From positions 1-64,000 of the forward strand of contig JBOHFF010000071.1 in NCBI GenBank assembly GCA_050699515.1: a DNA stretch of 64,000 bases, in the 5' to 3' direction. Source of the DNA: GCA-003244245 sp050699515. GTDB taxonomy: Bacteria > Actinomycetota > Actinomycetes > Mycobacteriales > Pseudonocardiaceae. The notes below the pieces were generated by a model. It had not been told where the DNA came from and did no database searches. It saw only the letters and a list, made by a program, of their open reading frames with translations. Numbering within the stretch: position 1 is the stretch's first letter; the number at the start of each line of letters is the position of its first letter. A program made the position numbers and the translations under genes. Positions 34,561 to 42,660 of the stretch are shown here, piece after piece.

Positions 34561-34918
34561 CGGATTCCTCCGAACTTGGTGAGCCGTCCACTACTTTCAG
34601 TAGCGCATCGGACCCCATCAGGGTAATGAAGTCTGGACCGGGCGGGTGCTGTCGGTCGACGGCACTGGCGCCACCGGCCGCCCGGGAGCACGGTAACCAG
34701 ACCCGCGGAAAGGTCCGGCCCGGACCGTCGTATCGTCCGTGCCCTACAACGGGCGCGCATCCGGCTCGGCGCCAGAGGTATTTCCGTCGGTGCGGTGCAG
34801 ATCGCCCACGACCGCGGTGACCTGTGGCGAGCCGGATGCCCGGCCACTGTCGAGCCCTGGGGAGGGACCTCACCGTGCCAGCGCGTAGCTCGCCACTCCC
34901 GTCCGCGGGAGGCTGGTC
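34561..34918 (+). other. Divergent intergenic region, no gene seen
   Basis: These 358 bases lie between the xpb start (minus) and the first cvnA (plus) and should hold both promoters. Frames crossing it have no family resemblance. GGGAGG at 34908-34913 is the ribosome-binding site of cvnA. Confidence 0.6.
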
Positions 34919-37900
34919 ATGACCGCCCTACTCAGTCGGCCTCCGGAGGGGCCGGTCCCGGAGGCCGGAGTGGGTCGCGCGCCGCAGACCGTCCGGTCCC
35001 GGTGGTACTGGCGCAACTGGCCCGTGGTGGTCAAGCTGGCCGCGGTCCTGCTCGTGCCGACCATCGTGGCCCTCGTGGCGGGCATCCTGCGGATTGTGGA
35101 TCAAGCGGACGCCGCGCCCGGGTACGCCCGGATCACCCAGATCGCGCGCGTGCAGCAACAGCTCTCCGATCTGATCGGTTCCGTGGCGCGGGAACGGGGT
35201 ATCGCGGCGGCGTTCGTGGCCACCGGCCGGGTGGGGGACCGGCAGGTTCTCGACGCCCAGTTCCGCGCCGTCGACGACAACGTGAGGTTGGTCACCGACG
35301 CCGCCGGCCAGGTGCAGGGCCTGGATTTCGCCCGCACCGCGCTCGGCGAGCTCGGTGGGCTGGCTCCACTGCGGGCGAGCGTGACCACAGGTTTCGGTCC
35401 CGTCGAGGTGGTGGTCAGTGAGTACAGCGACGCGATCGATCCGCTGATCCAGCTGGATGCCGCGCTGACCCGCCAGCTCGATGACGTCGCCGTCACCGAC
35501 AACGCCGCCGCGGCGCATGACCTGCTCGTCGGTCGCGAGCAGGTCAGCCGGCAGCACGCGATCGTGTCGGGGGGGCTGTACCTCGATCGCCTCAGCCCCG
35601 GCCAGATCGAGGACCTGCGGACGGCCACCGTCCGGCTGGCCACCCAGCAGGACGCCGTCCGGTCGACCCTGGCGCCCGCGGAGCGGGCCGCCGCCATCGC
35701 CGGGATCGGTCCGGATGCCGAGCTGTCCCGCCAGAGGATCCTGCAGCTGGTGCTCAACCGCGCTCTCGCGGGGCAGCCGCTGAACACGCCACCGCAGGAC
35801 TGGGATCAGCGCAACGCGGTGGTCGTCGACAACATCGCCAACGTCGAGGCGGGGCTGCGGCAGCGGGTCGAGCAGACCGCCCAGGGACTGTTCGAGCAGG
35901 TACGCACCACGGCCGGGCTCAACGCGGTCATCCTGTTCTTCGCCTTGGCGCTGGGGGTGCTGGTCGGTGTCATGGTGACCCGGGCGCTGCTGCGGCCGCT
36001 CGGCGTCCTCAAGCGCACCGCGCTGGACGTCGCTGATCGGCGGTTGCCCGAGGCGATGGCCCGGATCCGCGACGGTGACGCTCCCGCGATGGCGATCGAG
36101 CCGGTGCCGGTGGCGACCCGCGAGGAGATCGGCCAGGTCGCCAGGGCGTTCGACGAGGTGCACAGTCAAGCGGTCCGGCTGGCCACTGAGCAGGCCCAGC
36201 TACGGTCCAGTGTCAACGACATCTTCGTCAACCTCTCGCGCCGTACCCAGGGGTTGGTCGAGCGCCAACTCAAGCTGATCGACCGGTTGGAGAGCGGCGA
36301 GCAGGACCCGAAACAGTTGGAGAACCTCTTCCAGCTTGATCACCTCGCCACCCGGATGCGGCGAAACAGCGAGAACCTGCTGGTCCTCGCAGGAACCGAG
36401 GCCACCAACCGCTCCGGTCGTCCGGTCCGGTTGATCGACGTGCTCCGGGCCGCGGTGTCGGAAGTGGAGCAGTATCAGCGGCTGGTGCTCCAGCAGCCGC
36501 CCGCGGTCCTGGTACTCGGCCGCTCGGCGAGCGACCTGGTTCACCTGCTGGCCGAGCTGCTGGACAACGCAACCCAGTTCTCCCCCCCGGACAGCCACGT
36601 CATGGTCTCCAGCGAGCTCGCCGCCGACGGCGGGGTCGCGATCGAAGTCGTCGACCGCGGTGTCGGGATGACCGAGGAGGAGCTCGCCGAGGCCAACCAG
36701 CGGTTGGCCAGCCCGGCGGCCGTGGACGCTTCGGTGTCCCGCCGGATGGGGCTGTTCGTGGTCGGCCGGCTGGCCGGCCGGCACGGCATCGAGGTGCAGT
36801 TGCGGCGCGGCGAGGCCGGCGTGGGTATCGGGGCGTCCGTGTTGATGCCTTCGCGGCTGGTGCGAGTGGCGGTGGAGCCCACTGAGACACAGGGAGCCGT
36901 GGTTGGCGAGACCCCAGGTCCCGAGATCCCAGCACCGGAGTCCCCAGCACCGGAGTCCCCAGATCTGGAGACCCCAGATCTGGAGACCCCAGACCCGGAG
37001 ACCCCAGACCCGGAGGTCACCGCGACCGGTGCGCCGGCAACCAATGGGCCCCTCCCGGGCTCGCTCGTTGCGACCCTGGTCGCTGGCCGCAACGGTGTCC
37101 CGGTTCCCCGTCCGCACACCGAACCGGACGCCGGCGCTGCCGCGGTGGAGCCCGCTGCTGCCGCTGAGCAGGGCAGCGGCGACGAGGAGCCCACCGGCCG
37201 CCCGGCCGAGATCGACGCAACCGCCGACGACACCAGCGGTGAGGCCAGCGGCAGCAGTGCGGCCGGTGCCGAGCAGACCGGCGACGACGATGGCAAGCAA
37301 CCGTCCGGCCCACCGGCCGCGTCTGACCCACCGGCAGGCTCCGGACTACCGCGGCGCAAGGGCAACCGGCCGGCTCCGGCCGCACCGCCGGCTCCCCCCG
37401 GTCCGCCGGCCAGCCCACCGGTAGCGGACTCGGCGCAGGTTCCTGGCGCCGGATCGGGTGCTGACCTGTTCCGTCCGGCACGGGCGAGTGTGGCCGGACC
37501 AGTGAGCCCAGGGCAACGGGTGACGCTGCAACACTCCACGCCTATCTTCGACGATGTGGCGTCCGCCTGGTTCAAGGAACACGAGGTCGTCCCCCCGGTG
37601 CGGTGGACCGCACCGCCGTCCCGCGGGACGGCGGGGATGACCCGGGAGGCGCCGATCCGGCAGGCCCCCTCACCGAATGCGCCCTTGCCCGACGCCCCCG
37701 CAGCGGATGTCGCGCCGGCTGGTGTGGCGCCGGCGCCGGTGGCCGCGTCCGCCACGGTGGGCTCGCCGCCGCTGATCCGCCGCCAGCCGGGTAAGACGCT
37801 GGCTGGATCCGAGCCCGGTGCGGCCGGAAGGCCCCGACCGTCCGGTCAACCGGTTGCGGCACCGGACGCCGATCGTCCGGCCGGTGCTGCTGGCTGGGGT

Positions 37901-38194
37901 GCTGGCGATGAGGGCTGGCGAGCCGTTCAGGCGCTGGCGCAGCCGGTGAATGCCGAGGTCACCGGGATGGGTCTGCCCCGGCGTCAGCCTCGGGCGATGT
38001 TGGTGCCCGGTGCCGCGGGCGCCGCAGCGGAGGCCACGAGTGCACCGCCGGTGCGCAGTGCGGAGGCGGTCCGGGGCCGGCTCGCCAGCTACCAGCAAGG
38101 AATCCGGGAAGGGCGCCAGGCTCGTGAGAGCCTTGTGCGCAACGCCGGTGAGTCAGCGCCGGCGCAGCCCGGCGGCGAGGAGGAGACGACGTGA
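34919..38194 (+). CDS. cvnA: Conservon sensor-like protein CvnA with NIT, HAMP and ATPase domains
   Basis: Encodes 1091 residues. Membrane helices at about 33-56 and 340-362 flank an extracellular nitrate/nitrite-sensing-type (NIT) helical domain. HAMP follows, then a histidine-kinase-like ATPase with LLAELLDNATQFSPPD, VVDRGVGMTEEEL and MGLFVVGRLAGRHG. The long C-terminal part is Pro/Ala/Glu-rich with 15-bp DNA repeats, then a conserved tail (GLPRRQPRAMLVP, VRGRLASYQQGIREGR). In Streptomyces, CvnA proteins work with CvnB, CvnC and the GTPase CvnD in a membrane complex resembling G-protein coupling. The stop overlaps the cvnB GTG. Confidence 0.92.
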   Translation: MTALLSRPPEGPVPEAGVGRAPQTVRSRWYWRNWPVVVKLAAVLLVPTIVALVAGILRIVDQADAAPGYARITQIARVQQQLSDLIGSVARERGIAAAFVATGRVGDRQVLDAQFRAVDDNVRLVTDAAGQVQGLDFARTALGELGGLAPLRASVTTGFGPVEVVVSEYSDAIDPLIQLDAALTRQLDDVAVTDNAAAAHDLLVGREQVSRQHAIVSGGLYLDRLSPGQIEDLRTATVRLATQQDAVRSTLAPAERAAAIAGIGPDAELSRQRILQLVLNRALAGQPLNTPPQDWDQRNAVVVDNIANVEAGLRQRVEQTAQGLFEQVRTTAGLNAVILFFALALGVLVGVMVTRALLRPLGVLKRTALDVADRRLPEAMARIRDGDAPAMAIEPVPVATREEIGQVARAFDEVHSQAVRLATEQAQLRSSVNDIFVNLSRRTQGLVERQLKLIDRLESGEQDPKQLENLFQLDHLATRMRRNSENLLVLAGTEATNRSGRPVRLIDVLRAAVSEVEQYQRLVLQQPPAVLVLGRSASDLVHLLAELLDNATQFSPPDSHVMVSSELAADGGVAIEVVDRGVGMTEEELAEANQRLASPAAVDASVSRRMGLFVVGRLAGRHGIEVQLRRGEAGVGIGASVLMPSRLVRVAVEPTETQGAVVGETPGPEIPAPESPAPESPDLETPDLETPDPETPDPEVTATGAPATNGPLPGSLVATLVAGRNGVPVPRPHTEPDAGAAAVEPAAAAEQGSGDEEPTGRPAEIDATADDTSGEASGSSAAGAEQTGDDDGKQPSGPPAASDPPAGSGLPRRKGNRPAPAAPPAPPGPPASPPVADSAQVPGAGSGADLFRPARASVAGPVSPGQRVTLQHSTPIFDDVASAWFKEHEVVPPVRWTAPPSRGTAGMTREAPIRQAPSPNAPLPDAPAADVAPAGVAPAPVAASATVGSPPLIRRQPGKTLAGSEPGAAGRPRPSGQPVAAPDADRPAGAAGWGAGDEGWRAVQALAQPVNAEVTGMGLPRRQPRAMLVPGAAGAAAEATSAPPVRSAEAVRGRLASYQQGIREGRQARESLVRNAGESAPAQPGGEEETT
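36911..37017 (+). repeat. 15-bp tandem repeats in the cvnA linker
   Basis: About six to seven in-frame 15-base units of the form CCAGxxCxGGAGxCC encode P-x-x-E-(S/T) pentapeptides (PAPES, PDLET, PDPET). They fall in the disordered linker after the ATPase domain. Confidence 0.85.
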
Positions 38195-38622
38195 CCGTGA
38201 CGCAACCGCGGCCGGAACGCTTCGGGTGGCTGGTCGACGACTTCGTCAACAGGGTGCCCGGGGTGGCTCATGCGCTGGTGGTCTCGGCCGAGGGCATGCC
38301 CCTGGCGGCGTCGGCGCACCTGCCCAGGGACCGCGCCGACCAGCTCGCCGCGGTGGCGTCCGGGCTGGTCAGCCTGGCTCAGGGGGCGGCGCGCTGCTTC
38401 GACGCCGGCCAGGTCGTGCAGACGGTGGTGGAGCTGGAACGCGGGATCATGCTGCTGATGTCGATCAGTGATGGTTCCAGTCTCGCGGTGCTGGCGGCCC
38501 CGAGCTGTGACATCGGGCTGGTGGGGTACGAGATGACGTTGCTGGTCGATCGGGTAGGTCAGCAACTCACCCCGCAGACGCGCGCCGGGGTCGTACAGCG
38601 CGATGGGTCGTTGATGTCGTGA
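38191..38622 (+). CDS. cvnB: Roadblock/LC7 protein CvnB
   Basis: Encodes a 143-residue Roadblock/LC7-fold protein. FGWLVDDFVNRVPGVAHALV at the start, SAEGMPLAASAHLPRD and SGLVSLAQGAARCFDAG match CvnB proteins, which bind CvnD-type GTPases. The GTG overlaps the cvnA stop. Its own stop (TGA at 38620) overlaps the ATG of the truncated DUF742 gene. Confidence 0.94.
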   Translation: MTVTQPRPERFGWLVDDFVNRVPGVAHALVVSAEGMPLAASAHLPRDRADQLAAVASGLVSLAQGAARCFDAGQVVQTVVELERGIMLLMSISDGSSLAVLAAPSCDIGLVGYEMTLLVDRVGQQLTPQTRAGVVQRDGSLMS

Positions 38623-38756
38623 TGAGATTGTGTGGCGCCCCCCGATCGGTGGCTGAGGTGGTCGCTCTACTATCCCTGCCGCTGGGCGTGCTGCGGGCTG
38701 TGCTGGCCGAGGAGGCATTGATGGAAAGGGTGATCAGTGGACTTCGTCGACTCTGA
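38622..38756 (+). pseudogene. Truncated DUF742 (CvnC-like) fragment
   Basis: A 44-codon frame, missed by length filters, runs from an ATG overlapping the cvnB stop (ATGA) to a TGA inside cvnD. It reads LCGAPRSVAEVVALLSLPLGVLRAVL, given here in part, which matches the helix-turn-helix-like C-terminal part of DUF742/CvnC proteins. The ~80-residue N-terminal part and the usual C-terminal strand are absent. Spacing and coupling suggest it may still be translated, so it may be a reduced gene rather than dead. Confidence 0.7.
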
Positions 38757-39399
38757 GCAGACCCGGCCCCAAGCAGGCCCGGTGGCGGCAGCGGTTCCAT
38801 CCGTTCCAGTTCGGTCCACCCCGCGCGAGACCGCGGGTGGTCCCAACGTGATATCCGCGAAGATCGTGGTGGGCGGTGGTTTCGGTGTCGGCAAGACGAC
38901 GTTCGTCGGCTCGGTGTCCGAGATCGCACCGCTGACCACCGAGGCTGTGCTCACCGATGCCAGTACCAGCGTGGACGACCTCGCCGCCACCCCGGACAAG
39001 TCGACCACTACGGTAGCGATGGATTTCGGCCGGCTCTCCCTGGATTCGGAGCTGATCCTCTACCTGTTCGGCACCCCGGGGCAGCACCGCTTCTGGTTCA
39101 TGTGGGATGACCTCGTACGCGGTGCGATCGGTGCGGTGGTGCTGGTGGACACCCGCCGGCTGGCCGACTGCTTTGCGGCGGTGGACTTCTTCGAGGACCG
39201 CGGCCTGCCTTACGTCGTCGGGGTGAACTGCTTCAACGGCGTGCTCAGTCACAGCATCGAGGACGTCCGGGAAGCGCTGGCTATCGATGCCGCAGTACCG
39301 ATCATTCCGTGTGACGCTCGGGAGCGGGTATCGACCAAGAACGCCCTGATCGCGTTGGTCGAGCATGCTATGCGGAGGTCGGTGTCGGCTCGCGGGTGA
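38737..39399 (+). CDS. cvnD: Small GTPase CvnD
   Basis: Encodes a 220-residue Ras-like ATP/GTP-binding protein of conservons. The P-loop GGFGVGKTTFVGSVSEI lies near residue 47, switch and Walker B regions include TTVAMDFGRLSL and LYLFGTPGQHRFWFMWDDL, and NCFNG replaces the classical NKxD specificity motif as in this family. The GTG start overlaps the truncated DUF742 frame. An unconserved ~35-residue polar lead precedes the fold. Confidence 0.93.
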   Translation: MDFVDSEQTRPQAGPVAAAVPSVPVRSTPRETAGGPNVISAKIVVGGGFGVGKTTFVGSVSEIAPLTTEAVLTDASTSVDDLAATPDKSTTTVAMDFGRLSLDSELILYLFGTPGQHRFWFMWDDLVRGAIGAVVLVDTRRLADCFAAVDFFEDRGLPYVVGVNCFNGVLSHSIEDVREALAIDAAVPIIPCDARERVSTKNALIALVEHAMRRSVSARG

Positions 39400-39479
39400 T
39401 CGTGGAGTGGGAACGGTGCGCAGCATGGCGGGCAACAAGGTGAGGGCGCGAGTGCTCTCGGATCCCCCGGAGGGTTCCC

Positions 39480-42206
39480 GTGGGTGACTCACTGCGAGCT
39501 GGCGTCGCTGTGATGAGTAGCGGCTCCACCCTTTCCGCCGGCATGCTCAGGGCGCCGGCCGCGGCCCTGCGGCGGCGCGGCCGGCGGTGGCGGCTGCGGG
39601 ACTGGCGGTTGCGCACCAAACTCACTGCGGTGCTGCTGGTGCCCTTGGTGCTGGCTGGTGTGCTCGGCGCGCTACGGGTCGCCGAGCTGGTGCGCAAGGC
39701 GCACGCGTCGGCTGCGCTGGCTCGCCAGGCTGGGTTCGCCCAGCAACTGGGGTGGGTGGTGCATGACTTGCAGGGGGAGCGCTACCAGGTGGCCGTGATG
39801 CAAGCCGACGGCGGCGCCGTGGATCGCCCCGAGCTGCAGGCGCAGCGTCAGCGGGTCGACGCCGCGCTCACCACCCTGCTCGCGGCGGACGCGGGTTCCC
39901 GGACCTTCCCGGTCGCCGCGAGCGGCCAGTGGGAGCGGGCGCACCGGGTTGCGCTGGATCGGCTCTCCGGGCTCGCCTCCTTCCGCCAGGCCGTCCTCGG
40001 ACCAGGCGTCGCCGCGGGCAGTGCCGTCCCCGCGTACTCCGAGCTCATCGCGATGTTGCTCGACCTGCACCGGCAGGCGCTGGGCGGAGTTCCCGACCCC
40101 TCAGTCCAGCAAGCCGATAGCGTCAAGGCGCTCGCGATCGCCCAGGAACAGGCCTCCTGGCAGCACGCGGTGCTGCAGACGGGGATCTTGACCGAGGTTC
40201 TGCCCATCGAGCAGCAGGTCGCGCTGCGCACCGCCGATGCCCGGTTCGAGGCCGCTACCGAGGAGTTCGGCCTGGCCGCCGCGCCCGCCCAGCGGCAGCT
40301 CTATTTCACGGCCACGGCGGTGGTCGATCGCAAGCGGTTGCTCGACGCCGCGCTGGACCGGGCGGCGCGGGGAGCGCCACTGGAGACCGTCCCCGGTGAC
40401 TGGAACTCCGCCGCCGCCGGGACCGTGGAGACGATCTGGCAAGGGCAGAGCATGCTGCTCAACGATCTGCGCCGGGACACCTCGGTGCGCGGTGAGGCGG
40501 CCATGCGGGAGGCCTACTGGAACGCAGGTGTGGTCGCGCTGCTGTTGCTGCTCGCCGTCGGATTGCTGATCATTGTGGTTCGTTCGCTGCTGCAACCGTT
40601 GCGCGCGCTGCGCACCGCCGCGTTCGAGGTCGCCGATCGGCGCCTGCCGGAGGCCGTCGAGCAACTGTGCAGCGCGGACGGTGCTTCCTGCCCCACGACT
40701 GTTGATCCGGTGCCGGTGCACTCCAGGGAGGAGCTCGGTCAGGTCGCCAGGGCGGTCGACACGGTGCACGCTCAAGCGGTTCGGCTGGCGGCCGAGCAGG
40801 CCCAGCTGCGCAGCAGCCTCAACGACGTCTTCCTCAGCCTCTCCGGTCGCAACCAGGGCCTGCTGTACCAGCAGCTCGACCTGATCGACGAGCTGCGCCG
40901 GCACGTGTCGGATGCCGAGCTGTCGAGCCGCCTGCGCCGGCTCGATCGCCTGGCCGCCCGGATGCGCCGCCACAACGAGAGCCTGCTGGTACTCGCCGGT
41001 GGCACAGTGTGCCGCGGTGGTGAGGGGCACGGTGGTGAGGGGCACGGTGTCGATGCTCCGGTCGCGGTGCTCGACGTGCTGCGCAACGCGGTCGCGGAGA
41101 TCGAGGACGAGGCGCGGGTGATCGTGCGTCCACCGCCGGCGGCCACGGTGGCCGCTGCGGTCGTGGCCGACCTGGTTCACCTGATCGCCGAGTTACTGGA
41201 CAACGCCGTCAGCGTGACACCGTGGGACACGAACGTGACGCTCAGCGGCAGGCTCACCGAGGACAACGGCCTGCTGGTAGAGGTCGCCGACACCGGGACC
41301 GGCCTGTCTCCCGACGTGCTGCAGACGATCAACGCGCGGCTGGCCTCGGCGCCCTCAGCCGAGCTGTCGACGGCTGGTGAGATGGGCTTGTTCGTGGTGC
41401 GGGAGCTGGCCGCGCAGCATGGCATCACCGTGCGGCTGCGTCCGCGCCTCGGTGGCAACGGGATCACCGCGACCGTGCAGCTGTCCCCCTCGTTGGTCAC
41501 GGTCGATCTCCGGGCCCCCACCGTCCCCCCTGAGCAGGAGCCCCCACCGCTGCGGGTATCGGTGGTCGATGAGGACACCGCGACGGACCTGTTCAGCCCG
41601 GCATCGTTTCGCCCCGCCGCACTGGAAGAGCCGACCTCGCAGCCCAGCCGTCCACGGACGGCGCAGCAGCAGTGGCTCGAGCTCTTCGGACCCGAGCCGG
41701 TCTCCGATCAATTGGGTGCGGTCCCGGCGAGCGACCCGCTGGGAGGCTCGGCAGGGCTGGCGGAAATCCCGGTTGCCGAAGGGGCACCCGAGGTTCGCGA
41801 AGAGATCTTCGAGATGGTCTCAGCATGGTTCCGCGAGCGCCAATCCGCGGCGGAGAACGACCCGCTGTCCACCGTCGCGCCTGACTGGAGGTCCCCCTTC
41901 GATGAGGACTGGCAGGCCGCGCAGGCCCTGAGCAGCCCGGTTGACCACGAACTGACCCGATCCGGGCTGCCCAAGCGCCAGCCCCGCGAGCATCTGGTAT
42001 CCGGCGTGCAGGACGTGCTGGCGCCGGTACCCAGCGCGCCGGCACGCACACCGGAGGAGGTGCGCGGTCGGTTGAGCAGGTACCAGCGTGGCTTACGCGT
42101 CGGGCGGCACGCCCGCCTCGGTCCCGATGAGCAGCCGGCCTGGAGCGACAGCTACCCACGACCATTCGGTTTCGATTACGGACCCTTCGAGGAGTATCCG
42201 CAGTGA
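39480..42206 (+). CDS. cvnA: Second conservon sensor-like protein CvnA
   Basis: Encodes 908 residues with the same architecture as the first cvnA: membrane helix near residues 43-63, an extracellular helical sensor region, a second helix near 345-370, HAMP, then an ATPase with LIAELLDNAVSVTPWD, VADTGTGLSPDVL and MGLFVVRELAAQHG. The C-terminus has the shared tail GLPKRQPREHLV and VRGRLSRYQRGLRVGR. A GEGHGGEGHG insertion (41020-41050) comes from a 15-base repeat. Starts at GTG 39480 and ATG 39513 are both possible. The stop overlaps the next cvnB. Confidence 0.91.
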   Translation: MGDSLRAGVAVMSSGSTLSAGMLRAPAAALRRRGRRWRLRDWRLRTKLTAVLLVPLVLAGVLGALRVAELVRKAHASAALARQAGFAQQLGWVVHDLQGERYQVAVMQADGGAVDRPELQAQRQRVDAALTTLLAADAGSRTFPVAASGQWERAHRVALDRLSGLASFRQAVLGPGVAAGSAVPAYSELIAMLLDLHRQALGGVPDPSVQQADSVKALAIAQEQASWQHAVLQTGILTEVLPIEQQVALRTADARFEAATEEFGLAAAPAQRQLYFTATAVVDRKRLLDAALDRAARGAPLETVPGDWNSAAAGTVETIWQGQSMLLNDLRRDTSVRGEAAMREAYWNAGVVALLLLLAVGLLIIVVRSLLQPLRALRTAAFEVADRRLPEAVEQLCSADGASCPTTVDPVPVHSREELGQVARAVDTVHAQAVRLAAEQAQLRSSLNDVFLSLSGRNQGLLYQQLDLIDELRRHVSDAELSSRLRRLDRLAARMRRHNESLLVLAGGTVCRGGEGHGGEGHGVDAPVAVLDVLRNAVAEIEDEARVIVRPPPAATVAAAVVADLVHLIAELLDNAVSVTPWDTNVTLSGRLTEDNGLLVEVADTGTGLSPDVLQTINARLASAPSAELSTAGEMGLFVVRELAAQHGITVRLRPRLGGNGITATVQLSPSLVTVDLRAPTVPPEQEPPPLRVSVVDEDTATDLFSPASFRPAALEEPTSQPSRPRTAQQQWLELFGPEPVSDQLGAVPASDPLGGSAGLAEIPVAEGAPEVREEIFEMVSAWFRERQSAAENDPLSTVAPDWRSPFDEDWQAAQALSSPVDHELTRSGLPKRQPREHLVSGVQDVLAPVPSAPARTPEEVRGRLSRYQRGLRVGRHARLGPDEQPAWSDSYPRPFGFDYGPFEEYPQ

Positions 42207-42637
42207 CGACAGCAGCGCGCCAGCACCCGGTTCAGCCCAGCCAGTTCGGCTGGCTGGTGGACAGCTTCGTGCAGCAGGTGCCCGGCGTGGCGCATGCTGT
42301 CGTGGTCTCCGCTGACGGGCTGCTGCTGGTCGCGTCCTCGGGATTGCCTCGAGACCGCTCTGATCAGCTTGCCGCGGTCACCTCGGGGCTGGTGAGCCTT
42401 ACCCAGGGCGCAGCCCGGTGTTTCGAGGCCGGCGGGGTGGTGCAGACCGTCGTGGAGATGGAACGCGGCATCGTGCTGACCATGGCGATCAGCGACGGAT
42501 CCAGTTTGGCCGTGCTGGCCTCGCCGAGCTGCGACATCGGGCTGATCGGCTACGAGATGACGTTGCTCGTCGACCGGGCCGGCAAGCTCCTCACCCCCGA
42601 GTTACGCGCCCAACTCCAGCGTGCCGCCCGCAGCTAG
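42203..42637 (+). CDS. cvnB: Second Roadblock/LC7 protein CvnB
   Basis: Encodes 144 residues, closely similar to the first CvnB: FGWLVDSFVQQVPGVAHAVV, then GLPRDRSDQLAAVTSGLVSL and VEMERGIVLTMAISDGSSLA. The GTG overlaps the cvnA stop. No cvnC or cvnD follows; the next gene is on the other strand, so this second cluster is an A-B pair only, or shares CvnD from the first. Confidence 0.93.
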   Translation: MTTAARQHPVQPSQFGWLVDSFVQQVPGVAHAVVVSADGLLLVASSGLPRDRSDQLAAVTSGLVSLTQGAARCFEAGGVVQTVVEMERGIVLTMAISDGSSLAVLASPSCDIGLIGYEMTLLVDRAGKLLTPELRAQLQRAARS

Positions 42638-42660
42638 GACTGCATCAGTCGGGGATCGTG

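Noticed and set aside
34795..35421. A 208-codon plus-strand frame overlapping the start of cvnA.
   Set aside because: It is Arg/Gly-rich, lies in another frame over the conserved cvnA N-terminus and has no ribosome-binding site.
36541..37755. A 404-codon minus-strand frame rich in Ala, Gly and Ser.
   Set aside because: Antisense to the low-complexity linker of cvnA; the composition simply mirrors the repeat-rich GC sequence.
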